Source: Dactylorhiza incarnata (taxonomy: Eukaryota > Streptophyta > Magnoliopsida > Asparagales > Orchidaceae). From it: 64,000 bases of DNA. The translations under genes were made by a program, and so were the position numbers. Below are positions 32,004 to 43,470 of the stretch, piece after piece. The notes beneath the pieces were generated by a model that had not been told where the DNA came from, made no database searches, and saw only the letters and a program-made list of their open reading frames with translations. The stretch spans positions 22,860,001-22,924,000 of the forward strand of contig JAWHQI010000004.1 in the NCBI GenBank assembly GCA_033032865.1, given 5' to 3'. Each line of letters starts with the position of its first letter. Position 1 is the first letter of the stretch.

Positions 32004-34914
32004 TAATAACAAATCCAATTAAGATAAATCAGATTCAGATATAAAAGATGTGTTTTTATAAAAAGATATGACACTATGCTACAAAGAGATTTCAATCAAG
32101 AAATACATTTTGGGATATGTGATCCCCCTATTTAAGTGCTCCCCGTTAGTGTATGCTCCAAAGAATAGATTTATGCTCCCCCTTAATCTAGTGAATCCTA
32201 CTCCTTAATCATTAAGATTTATCATTTTACTCTCCCCATTTTGTTATTAGCAAAAGTGGGTGGAGTGAAACAAAAACTAGGATAATGAGGTGAAAGTTTT
32301 GACAACTAAGAGAGGATTAAGAGTTTTGTTCAAAATAAAGTAAGTCATGATCGAGCTAAGAGAGAGTAGCACATTGGAAAGAAATATGATTAGTGAGAGT
32401 AACAACATCCCATGTTGCCACTAGTTAGAAAACAATGAAAAAGAGTTTGAAAGATACCACTTGTTGAAAAAAAATGAAAAAGTGTTTGAATGTCACAAGT
32501 GGAGAAAAGACCTTAAAAATAAGCATGGTAAAAATGCATGATCAAATCAATAATGCGGAAAAGCTAGGTAACCAAGATAAGCAATAAAAAAAATTAAGTT
32601 TGTTTTTGTTTGGCAATTCCAACAATATTTCTAGACTTTTCACATATAATGAGCATTATCCTTAAAAAAACTTCACAACTAATAGGCAAGCATGACTTAA
32701 CATATACAAAAAGATAATAGCTACAATGTAACTAATTTGTATTTCAAGTAAATAAAACATTGTAGAAATCATGTATTGCAATCTAGTGCTTTTACTTTAG
32801 TCTTTAGAGAATCATGTAAATATGCAATTTGAACCAATTCTCATGAGTAGAAGCTTTATGAAAAACAATGATGTGTGCAAATAGTGTTTTGATAAGAGTA
32901 TACACGTGAAATAATAAAAACACATGACATATATAAGGGAATAATAAAGCAATATTAAGATTGTAATCCTAGAATAATATTTCAAAGCACGATAAGGAGT
33001 ACAACTACCAAGGTGCTTCGCCCACACAATGCTCATTAAGACTTATCAAGGAGCGATGTATTGCTTGGGGATCACATAAGCATTTTTTTAACATTTTTAT
33101 TTTGAGTGATCCGGTGACTATCAATAGGGTGAGTAGTGCTTGGCGGAGTTATCTTTGTCTCTGTAATTCATATTTTTAATTTTGGGACAAAGGTTTCCGA
33201 ATTCACTTGTTTTTTGCAAACACTAACAATATTGAAATAACACTTCAATATGTGCAAGAAATTTATTTTTTGAAAAGAAGGTGTAGGTAATTTAGACATA
33301 CAACTTAATATGTTAAAACTATTACACTACACAATCATGCAAGACTAAGATTATTCACACATGTAGATTAAAAAATAGTTAGTGACTGAATCATTATTTA
33401 ACACAAAACATTACTCATACTTAGAGGCAAGCTAGGCAATCTTACACTATTTTCTATAGACTATTTCATTGCACATAATAAGATTGAGGTCAAGGCATGA
33501 TAAGATAAAATAATGTTTAGGAAACTTGAAATGAAAATTAGATATTGAAGAAAATCTTGAAGTGCGTGCCTAATCAATTTTGACCATTTGTAAGAAAAAA
33601 GACTAAGATGTTTACTCATGTGAAGTCTTATAGTCAAACCATAATTTTGTAAACATTTAAAACAAACAAATGACAAAAATATATTTTTCAGCAGTTTGAA
33701 CTATTTGAAATTTTTTTGTATTTTTGAAATAGGACACATTAAAAAAATCAAATCTGAGAAACAAACAGAAAATGCATGAGAAAAACACCAGAAATATTTT
33801 AGAAAAAAATAGAATGAAAATTGGGCCAAAGAAGCTAACGCCTGGCATTGACTTCTAACACCCAAACAGACCATGATTTCCATAGATTTTGGAAAAAAAT
33901 TCTTTGACTTATAGTTGATATATATAGACCTTCTTATTGTAGAAATTTCAGATAATTTAGAGATGATTAGAAGGCTTTTGAAGCATGTTTTTTGGTAGTT
34001 TTAAAATTGGTTTTTATATTTTCCTTGAGTTTTCAAAGACTTGTGTTTTACAAGATCATTAACGCTCACAAAGATAAAATATGTGAAACACAAGAGAAGC
34101 ATGTTCAATCAAACCAAGAATGCATGAAGAGTGTAATCATAATGAGTGCATGCAATGTATATGATGTAGGTTTGTCCTAGATTATAATACCCTCACTATA
34201 TGCCTACACACCAGACCCATACTAAGCGACAGATGGCATGAGGAGCTGCATATATGCCGTAAGTTGGGGTGTTAATCCTATATATACATACTAGAGAACA
34301 CTCAACCTAGCACTCTTCCCCCAGTGCCTCACAAGGCTCCACTAGAACTCTCCCCAGTTAAGGACAAGATGTGACTTAGAGGTTAGGTCTTCTAATGCAT
34401 ACGATCCTACGCCCTCGCTATTATGAGACACATAATGTGGGTGAATGATCATGGACATACTAATCATTTAATCCTATGTCAACAATTTATAAACTATGTC
34501 TTTTATGAGAGATTGATTTCAAATTGTATTTGATTTTAAAGTCACATAGTTATTATGAAATTTATCTTTCAATTGTTCTACCCTTTCTTAAATTAATTCA
34601 TTGTGGCAATAAGAGATAACTAGCACAGGTGATATTATTGATAAGTTGATAATGCAAGAATGATGAGTTTGAATGTAATGTTATGCCATATGATTAATTG
34701 AAATAATGTTGCATGTATTTAAAATAGTGTTTCAATTTTTAGACCTGGAATGAATTGATGATACTATTTGATTTGTTCTTATTGATATAAAGATAATTCC
34801 AAGGTACATAATATAAAGATTGTAAGGTGAATTGATGAATATAGTGAGAAAATATTTTTGTTATTTTGAAAGGTTTTTGTAAATTTTCTCTTTGAATTTT
34901 TGAATATTAAACAA

Positions 34915-34947
<33 letters not shown>

Positions 34948-36240
34948 CATACACACACACAATATATATATATATATAATTTTCTTGACTTTCAAATTTC
35001 ATTATTATATTTTTCTTTAACATAACATGACATGATATAACTTGCATAAACATTGATTTCTACTTATAGTAAGTGATGATGCTAGAATGAAAAGTTATTG
35101 TAACGGGGTGAAATGTTATGTAAGGATTACAAGCATATGAATGATTTTCATGTATTCAACATGAAGCTTCAACCTAAATGTTCATAGACCTAGAATGACG
35201 TAATTTAATCTTGTGAGTTATTTTCAATAAGTATAAGGTTGATTCTAAGGTCTAGACAAGAATGAGATACATGCAAATTCAAGACACAATTCATACTTAA
35301 AACAAGTCATGAAAATAATGGAATCAATTCCAATTGTGTTTATTATAAGAATTCATATAAGATCATTAATTCTTATGATGAGTTGAAAACTTTAAACATG
35401 AGATAGATATATTATCTTTTACTTCATCATATGATAAATTATTCAATTTTATTTTAATTATTTATATTGAAATTTTAATTGTGAAGATGTTATTGGTCAT
35501 TTGTAAAGAGAATTGCATTATCACTTTGTTTTTGATTTTTTGTGAATATGACCAGAACATATATATGTATTTTTGAAGTAGAAGAGAATGATAATTAATG
35601 TAGTAATATAATTTTATAGAAATTAATATTTAGAGAAATTAGAATTTTCAGTATAATTGTGCTACCGCCAGCATTAGAAACTAACGCCAGACACTAACAA
35701 AAAGTGAATTTTACTTTTATTTAAAACATATGATTTTTTTTTTGCGATTTTTTAATTCCGATTTTTCATGATTATGGTTAAACATGATAGGGGCTATCAA
35801 ATGACACAAGGATATTTAATAAATAAGCAAAAAATAGCGCATTTTATACTTTTAGCCTAAGACCCCTAATACTCCTTTTAAATCCATTTTGACAATTATT
35901 TCATTAGTCTTGATAACATCATATAACACATTTAGAATTTAACCTATAATGATGATAAGAGACTTCTATAGGTAATGGATTTAGAAGGATAAAAATAAAA
36001 AAGATATATAAATCACTTGAGAAATTAAATGACTTTTTATTTAATTTATTTAATTTGATTTATTAATGAATTTAGTCTTAATTTGTGAAAAGTCATATCA
36101 CAAGTTATATAGAGTGACCTTAGCATGTTGGCTTGAGAAAGGAAAAAAGAAAAAACAAGCAAACAAAGAGAAAGTTAAGCATATCATGATGTAAAGTAAT
36201 GATATTCATTTTTGATTTGTTTCTACTTCATGCAATTATA
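32004..36240. other. AT-rich internal region of C without genes
   Basis: 4.2 kb with no ORF I can support on either strand. It should hold pol but does not. It contains a block of mixed composition at about 34180-34480 that I do not recognise, and two stretches (33830-33875 and 35660-35700) with CTAACGCC words like those of C's LTR. Confidence 0.7.
34912..34978. repeat. AC/AT microsatellite
   Basis: An (AC)n run with two interruptions (34912-34961), followed by (AT)n to about 34978. Confidence 0.95.
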
Positions 36241-37690
36241 TGATACCTAATGAATAAGAGATTTGGGTATCCAAAGAGTTCTAAGTGGGATGGTTCCTTT
36301 GGGTACCCAAATACATCATGTTGGCTTTTGGGGAGACAAGGATGAGTGGACCCTTTCAATTGACATTAATGCATCATTCTTAACTATGTGTCTCCATTCA
36401 TACCTTGGGTTAGTGTTTTTATAATTCAAATTTCCATGATGATTTCTTAAAATATTGTTTATAGGAAATTTGTTCATTTTCAATTTTATGTTGGGAGAAA
36501 AATTATGTTGCAAATGATATTGATGATAGTGTTTTGGAATTTCATTCACAAGCTTTTGATGTTTTTCATTTCCTTTGTTTGGCTTAGACAAATTATGAAA
36601 ATTTATATTCAACTTGTTTTTGAATTTTGCTTGATATTGTGAATGTATGTTTTGAGAATTTTTCTTTATGATTTCCTTAAGAGAGTTGATTTTAGTTTGC
36701 AATTCCTTATTCTTAATTTTGAGATTATGTCTAGCTTTATTATAAGCAATTGTGCTATTCTTAAGAGTGGTAACAATAGAATCAATATGAGTTTTGTAAT
36801 TATTTCTTAATTCTTCAAATGTTTCATTCATCTCTTTAATTTCAATTTTATAATTTTTACACATAGCACAATTACTTTTAATGGATGAATTTTCTAAGCA
36901 TAATCGTTCATTTTGTTCTTTTATAAATATAAGCTCATTTTCAAGTTCCGTGTTATTTTTGTTTAATTCATTATATTCGATACAAGGTGAAGCAGTTTTA
37001 ATTAAAGAGCAAGAGTGAAAGTCATCAAGCGCTTCAATTTTTGTTTCTACATTAGATATAGCTTTTAATCTTTTATTTTCTAAACGTAATTTTGAAATAA
37101 CATTTTCAAGTTCTTTATTTTATGTTTATTAATATCTATCACATGCATTGTAGAAATTGAATTTGAAATAAGAAGGGTGTTTGATTTACTTACAAAGAAC
37201 TTGGAAGAGGCAAAATTTGAACATAATGTTCCTTGTCATCCTTTTTGCATTCCTTTTCCATGGATGAGTTGTCATCTTCCCTTCCGCTTGATGTGCATTC
37301 CATGGATTTATTTGATAAAGGGCTTCTTGAATACACATGCATGCTTACATATTCTCCCAATCGTGTGCTTGCTTCGTACCTATACGAGAAAGACTATAAG
37401 TCTCTTCAAGAAATTTCCAAATTTTTTAAGCATTAGAAGAAGAGTAAACCAATTTGAAAATATCTTGTGACATTGCGCAAAATAAACTATTCATAGCCTT
37501 TGCATTCCAAACTTCTATGCCTAAGGACTTGAGAAATTGTTCCATTAGACTTTTCCACCCTTTATAATTTTTCCCTTTAAATAAAGGTGGTGCTTGTGAT
37601 TTTTTGATTTATATAAAATTTCTCTCCACTTGTAGAAGCGAGATCATGATAAAGAAGCGCCATTACTCTCGGTGGTGAAACCGTTTAGGA
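36241..37690 (-). pseudogene. gag: Sirevirus-like gag remnant (C)
   Basis: Minus strand. The N-terminal part (about 37180-37690) reads PLFKGKNYKGWKSLMEQFL, then AKAMNSLFCAMSQDIF and IWKFLEETYSLSRIG: a UBN2-type Gag domain with an internal deletion. The open stretch 36316-36864 is a Lys/Asn-rich predicted coiled coil (KNYKIEIKEMNETFEELRNN) followed by a stop and the Gag-terminal WVPK signature near 36305. The zinc knuckle is not found. Clearly non-functional as a whole. Confidence 0.7.
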
Positions 37691-37697
37691 ATAACCT

Positions 37698-37712
37698 AGC
37701 TCTGATAGCACT
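37698..37712 (-). other. Primer binding site of C
   Basis: Minus strand AGTGCTATCAGAGCT directly after the LTR end; one base off the initiator tRNA-Met site TGGTATCAGAGC. Confidence 0.85.
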
Positions 37713-38158
37713 TGTTGGATCTTTAGGCGACCTTAGGGAGGGGGTGAATAAGGGTTTTTGAAAACTTTAGGACTTTAAGTCAATCTTTTGATATCTTATA
37801 TAAAGTAAATTTAGTCAAAAGTAAAGAGCAAGAAATCAATTGTATTGAATAAGAAAAGACATGATTATCATTTATAAAATTGATTATAAAAATAGATTTC
37901 TATGACGCTAGAAATCAAAGGCGAATACAATAGACTCTTTGGTTTTCTATACCGACTCTTCTCACTAAGAATCGATTGGCTTTAGCCGATCTATCCCAAG
38001 ATCCGTCCTCAAGCCGCTCTAGCCCTTCTACCTCCAGAAAGACCTCCATCACCCCTAGATCTAACTCCTAGACCTAGTCGCCAACAACCGTGGTGAATTC
38101 CCCCTAAGCCGCACATGGACATAGTCACCAACAACCGCGACGAATTCACTAAATAATC
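37713..38158 (-). repeat. Right (5') LTR of C, segment 1
   Basis: Aligns with 30822-31260 or so of the left LTR. Begins TGTTGGATC on the plus strand and is cut by the Tekay-like element, with TAATC before the insertion and CAATC after it. Confidence 0.88.
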
Positions 38159-40278
38159 TGTAAGACCCCAGTTCAGGCAGGTAAATTTCTGGAGTTCTTA
38201 GTGTTGTCGCCCAGGCGATAGTGGCTGTCGCCCGGCGATAGCGTTGTCGGGTGGCAGCTAACGCTGGCGACAAGATGACTGGGGTCATGCAGTAGTGTGG
38301 CTGACTGGTCAAAGTCGGTTCTTAACGCTGTCGCCTAGGCGACAGTGGCTGTCGCCCGGCGATAGCTCAAAGTTGGACTTTGTGGCCGAAATCAAGGGCA
38401 TTGATTGCACTTTGACTTTGGGGGCTGGTTTTGGCTTGGGGGGCTCAGTGGCAGCATAGAAGGCCGAAATCCCCCTTCTTTCTCATTATTTCCTTAAGTC
38501 TTTAAGGAGGAGAGAGAAAGAGAGAGAGGGAGAGCTTGGAGAAGAAGAAGGAATAGTGAACCCTAGCTTGGAGCTTGGGTTTGGAGGAGCTACACTCATC
38601 CAATCCCTTCACCGTTGGTGGCTACGCATAGAGGAGTGCAAGGCGCTCCATTCCATCCGTGCCAAAAGTCGAGCCATGGGCTCAAAGCGGCGTTTAAGGG
38701 TAACGAACTCTTCTAACCCCTTTTGGACATGTTCTAGTCCTTTCCCATGCATCGTTGAGGCACCTACCCAAAAGGGAGAGGTCGTGGCCTCCGAAGGGTC
38801 GATTTGTGCTATCCCCGTCAAAGCTTGCTTACATATAGAGTCCGTGCATAATACGAATGTAGTTGCGCTGTGTGAAGCCCATCCGAGACGGTTCGTCCGG
38901 ATTGGTGATGCCTTGTGGTATTGTGCATGCTCGGGGAAAACCCTGTGTTGTTATCCTGCTTTGTAGGACTAGAAAGTACTACTGCATGAGCAGCAATGCC
39001 TGGGGGTGTGCCCCGGGAAGCACCCGAAGTTGGATGCAGAAAATGAGTTCTGCTCACTGTCGCCAGGCGACAGTGACTGTCGCCCCGGCGACAGCTCCCA
39101 GAATTGGTTCTGGTGACTGTTTGGTGTTCTGAGGCAGTGGAAGTGCTACTGCATGTGCAGCAATGCCTGGGGGTGTGCCCCGGGAAGCACCCACAACTGG
39201 AAACTAAAAGTGGAATGTTGTCCACTGTCGCTAGGCGATAGTGACTGTCGCCCAGGCGACAGCTCCCAGACATGAATCTGGTGATGTTTGTTGTGCCCAT
39301 CTGTTGAGGGGACCTGTGGTCGGCATGCCCGACCCGTAAGGGTGTCCTGGTGGATGACTTAGCGGCCCGTGGAGCCAGCTAATTGAGAATACCTGGGCTG
39401 AGGGGATGCCATACCCGCATTTCGTGTCGTACAACGAGTGTGTGAACAACGGGCATTTGGCGTACCAGCACCCGAACCATTGCAGCACCTGATTAGTAAG
39501 GCTCGAATAGCATGTCGGGAGGCGATGGGGAAGAGTCTTTGGACTGCGTAAGTTCACAATTAAAGCACGGGGGAGCCCTGGTATTCGGGCCGCAGACTTT
39601 AGACTCGAAGGGCAAAACCATCAAGAGTGGATGGTGGTGGAAGGCGTAGTACACCAAAGAGTGCTTGAGTGCACGAGACGTGGAGGCCATTCCCACATTT
39701 GTGTTGTTGCATATGTATGAAATGATGTGGGCTCATCTAGTCGCACTCTTAGATATGTATATGCTGTTGAGACTATTTTGCAGGGACGATTAGCACTGCC
39801 ACCCCCTCGAAGGGGTGGGGTCGTTATAAATTGGTCAGCTTTAGCTGACCGTTGCCCTGTTTTGCCACCATTTTTGGTGGGCTTGTTGTACAGGTGCTGG
39901 TCCGAGCGGGAACTTGGCGGGCTGAAGCCCCTGCGCTGCTGCAGCCCTTGAAGGCCATTGATGTTCCTTCTATTTTTCATGTATGGCCGGCCTGCGCGCC
40001 GATGTTGGTAAACTGTAAGGCCGTCGTGCCTCTTTTGTGTTGTAAAACATTTTATTCCAAGTTAATAGAAGTGGACATACCCGAGTTCGGGTCTTGTGGT
40101 TTATAATTCTGTCTCTCTCTCTCTCTTTTACTTCCGCATAGAATGCTCTGAGTTAGGCTTCGTGGTATAGTGTCGTTGTTATTCCATTAATTGACGTTCC
40201 CATTTGTTTTATCGTATATGGCGTGGGGCCCCGGCCGGACCTTCTTCTATATGCTTTCGAACGGATGGGGGTGTTACA
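38159..40278 (+). repeat. 5' LTR of the Tekay-like element
   Basis: 2120 bp, TGTAAGACCCC...GTGTTACA. Contains palindromic words of the type CTGTCGCCAGGCGACAG in four paired clusters (about 38206, 38328, 39055 and 39222). An ORF at 38556-38966 recurs in the other LTR (45528-45938) without sign of protein conservation. Confidence 0.95.
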
Positions 40279-40281
40279 AAT

Positions 40282-40293
40282 TGGTATCAGCTA
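40282..40293 (+). other. Primer binding site (Tekay-like)
   Basis: TGGTATCAGCTA three bases after the LTR; matches the first nine bases of the initiator tRNA-Met site. Confidence 0.8.
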
Positions 40294-40470
40294 CTAGGGT
40301 TCCATATCCTTCTAAGGAATTCGTGGACGAATTCTTTTAAGGGGTGGTGAGCACGTGTGTGCGCTACCGTTGAGACGTAAAATAAACCCAAAAATGTCCA
40401 CTTAGGAATAAAATGCAACAACAAACCAACAATAATTGCATGATTTTGGAACCTGAGTGTTGCACTTGTG

Positions 40471-41578
40471 TAGGGCACTCGAAGTGCAGCGGGACCGTCG
40501 CGTCCCCGTGATGTGCATGAGAGTAGTGGGTCTGCTGAGGCCCCTACAGCTCCGTCTGCTGAGTTGGTTCGGCTAGTTACTGAAGCCGTTCTAGCTGCGT
40601 TGAATGGCCAGCCTGAAAGGCAAGGCCAACAGCCTGTGCAAGAGGTTGCCCCTGAGCCACTAAGAGTGGAGCAAGTCCCAGTGAGGCGTTCTCCTGAGCA
40701 GCAGCTGAAGCATTTTCTGGGATTTCGACCTCCTCCGTTTACCGGGGTTGAATCCCCAGCTGAGGCCGAAGACTGGTTGTCGCATGTGAAGCGAATTCTG
40801 ACAGTGACACAGTCGGAGGAAGCGCAGAAGGTGACCTTTGCTTCTTTCTTGCTAGAAAAGGAAGCTAGGCGGTGGTGGGATGAGGTCGAGAGGCGCGAGT
40901 TTGCGGGAAGGCGACTGGTTGATGTGATGATGGAAGAGTTCTCGAGAATCTTCCTCGCAAGGTATGTGCCTCAGTCGCAGCAGATCGCGATGAAGAACCA
41001 GTTCTTGGCACTAACATAGGGTGGTAGACTGGTTGATGACTACTTGCATGAGTTCACCCGCCTCGGGCGCTATGCTGGAACTTCTTTCGATGATGAGGAG
41101 AGAAGGGTGAACAGGTTTTATGGAGGTTTGCGTACTGAGCTGCGGCATCTTCTGACAGGGCCGTTGACGCAGGGTTTCACGACCCTCGTTGGTTCAGCCC
41201 GAGCCCTTGAGCAGGACATGCTCAGGGAAAAGGGCAAGGCGGTTGTGGTCGAGGCAGTGCCGGAGGGCAAAGCGCCGAGTGCGGCAAAGTTGCGGAGGTT
41301 GAGTCGCTGGAAGAAGGCTCGAGTATCTGGGCCAGCTCCCTCTGCTTCGGGCGCGTCATCTGGACGTGGCCCTCTTATTTGTTTCACTTGTGGCAAGCCT
41401 GGCCATTTCTCGCGGGATTGCCGCAGTGGGATTCCAAGGCCAGAGAAGAAGGCGGGGCCAGCTTATTCTGAGAAGGGGAAGGCAGCTGAGTCCACTGCTT
41501 CCTGTATGGCTCCCCCGCAGCCCAGAGTTTTTAGTCTCGATCAGCAGGAGGATTTCAAAGCCAAGGACGTCGTGAAAG
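40471..41578 (+). pseudogene. gag: Chromovirus gag
   Basis: The expected ATG is lost: TAG GGC ACT stands at 40471 before CGA AGT GCA. Gag then runs openly: HFLGFRPPPFTGVESPAEAE, WLSHVKRILTV, FASFLLEKEARRWWDEVE, VPQSQQIAMKNQFLALT. A TAG at 41017 (CAG expected) interrupts it, and DYLHEFTRLGRYAG continues the same frame. The zinc knuckle CFTCGKPGHFSRDC is at about 41378-41419. The frame ends in a TAG at 41650, which coincides with the end of a candidate intron. Confidence 0.87.
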
Positions 41579-41652
41579 GTATAATTTTAGATACAGTCTT
41601 TACTGTTTTATACCCCTGTTTTAATGTTCATGCTATTTCGTTGGCGGCGTAG
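41579..41652 (+). other. Candidate 74-nt intron between gag and protease
   Basis: Begins AAAG/GTATAA and ends GCGTAG/GC. It is T-rich inside a GC-rich coding region, contains the only gag stop at this boundary, and its removal joins gag to the protease in frame with the spacing usual for chromoviruses (14 residues from the Gly of VVKG through the catalytic Asp). Not proven; it could be a small insertion. Confidence 0.45.
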
Positions 41653-42100
41653 GCTATGTAAATGTTTTAGGCGTCCCTGCAAGAGCGCTTTTCGATACTG
41701 GGGCTTCACACTCCTTCTTATCGTCGGACTTCGTCCAACATATTGGTGCGCCATCGATTGCTTCTGCAGATGGACTGGAGGTCCTACTGCCGAATGGATA
41801 TTCGATGCGTGTGGAGAGGAGTTGCTGCGTAAAGGTTCTAGTTGGTAGTCGGGAGTATGACCTGAAGGCATCGTTACTTCCCCTGGCTGAGTTCGATGTT
41901 ATCTTCGGTATGGACTGGCTGTCGGAACAGCGTGCATGTATCGATTGCACCACCAAGGAGGTGAGGTTTGGGCAGAGTGCCGATCGGGAGACGGTCTTTG
42001 CGGGCATGCGTGGATCGAGCAAGACGCTGATGTCTGCTCTCCAGGTGTCCAAGGCAGTGCGACAGGGAGCAGAGTTATTCTTTACTCTTGTGGAGGCTTC
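41653..42100 (+). pseudogene. pol: Chromovirus aspartic protease
   Basis: Catalytic block [16 protein letters not shown] at 41685-41732 with intact DTG. The family's second conserved region is [19 protein letters not shown] at about 41893-41950. The frame is open from the candidate intron into RT (ORF 41805-42920 is part of it). The protease would cut the Gag-Pol precursor. Confidence 0.88.
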
Positions 42101-43470
42101 AACGCCGAGGCCGAGCCTAGCAGATGTTCCGGTAGTAGCAGAGTTCCCCGATGTGTTCCCGAGCGAGCTCCCCAGTGCTCCACCGCAGCGGGAGATAGAT
42201 TTCACGATTGAGTTGGTGCCAGGCGCTAAGCCTGTGGCCCGCTCGCCGTATCGTATGGCTCCAAAAGAGTTGGCGGAGTTGAAGCTGCAGTTGCAGGAGC
42301 TGCTTGAGCAGGGCTACATGCGTCCGAGTTCCTCACCTTGGAGTGCACCGGTCCTCTTTGTCAAAAAGAAGGACGGTAGCCTGCGTCTTTGCATCGACTA
42401 TCGGGAGTTGAACAAGCTGACGGAGAAGAACAAGTATCCTCTTCCGAGGATAGATGATTTGTTCGACCAGCTCGTTGGTTCGACAGTATACTCGAAGCTG
42501 GACTTGAAGTCCGGCTATTATCAGGTGCGGATCAGGGAGTGCGATATCCCAAAGACTGCCTTTAGTACGAGGTACAGGCAGTATGAGTTCACCGTGATGC
42601 CGTTTGGGCTGTCTAATGCGACTTCGGTGTTTATGGACTTGATGCACCAGACTTTCCGAGAGTACCTCGACCGGTTTGTGGTCGTCTTCCTGGATGACAT
42701 ACTAGTCTACTCTCAGTCCGAGGAGGAGCACGGTGATCACCTGCGAGTAGTTTTGGAGGTTCTGAGGAGGAGCCAGTTGTATGCCAAGTTCTCGAAGTGT
42801 GAGTTCTGGCTTCCTTCTGTGGCGTTCTTGGACCTTGTGGTTAGTGGTTCGGGTGTGGCGGTAGATCCGGTGAAGGTTTCGGCCATTAGGGAGTGGCCTG
42901 TTCTTTCTACTGTAGCGTAGGTCCGTAGCTTTCTCGGGCTGGCCGGCTATTACAGGCGCTTCGTGGAGAACTTCTCGCGGATCGCGCTGCCTCTTACGAC
43001 GCTGACACGGAAGATGCAGGAGTTCATTTGGACGCCCGCGTGTGCGCAGGCTTTCGAGGAGTTGAAGCGGCGGCTTACTACGGCTCCGATCGCCTTGCGG
43101 CACGGAGGGCTACGAGATCTACACCGACGCTTCTGGAAGCGGCCTTGGCTGTGTTCTGCAGCAGCATGACAAGGTTATAGCGTATGGCTCTCGCCAGCTG
43201 AAGGTGCACGAGCGGAACTATCTAGTCCACGACTTGGAGTTGGCGGCCGTGATATTTGCCCTGAAGCTATGGCGGCATTATGTGTATGGCTTGAAGATCA
43301 ACATCTTCACGGACCATAAGAGCCTGAAGTACCTTCTGATGCAGAAAGGGTTGAATATGCGGCAACAGAAGTGGATGGAGTTCCTGGGGGACTTCACCTT
43401 CGAGATCCACTACACTCCCAGGAAGTGGAATGTTGTTGCGGATGCACTCAGTCGCAGGGCTCCAGCGTAG
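42101..43470 (+). pseudogene. pol: Chromovirus RT and RNase H
   Basis: [48 protein letters not shown] (first Asp), [15 protein letters not shown] and [12 protein letters not shown] (Asp pair, about 42690). A TAG at 42918 stands where CAG is expected before VRSFLGLAGYYRRF. A frame change near 43105 follows [11 protein letters not shown], after which RNase H is read as [17 protein letters not shown] (Asp), [18 protein letters not shown] (Glu) and [10 protein letters not shown] (Asp), ending [11 protein letters not shown] at a TAG at 43468. Confidence 0.9.

Noticed and set aside
34180..34480. Possible separate small element inside C
   Set aside because: Composition changes locally, but I find no terminal repeats, duplications or coding sequence to support it.
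38556..38966. 136-codon ORF in the Tekay-like LTR, also at 45528-45938
   Set aside because: Present in both LTRs only because LTRs are copies; differences between them mostly change residues, and no domain is recognisable.
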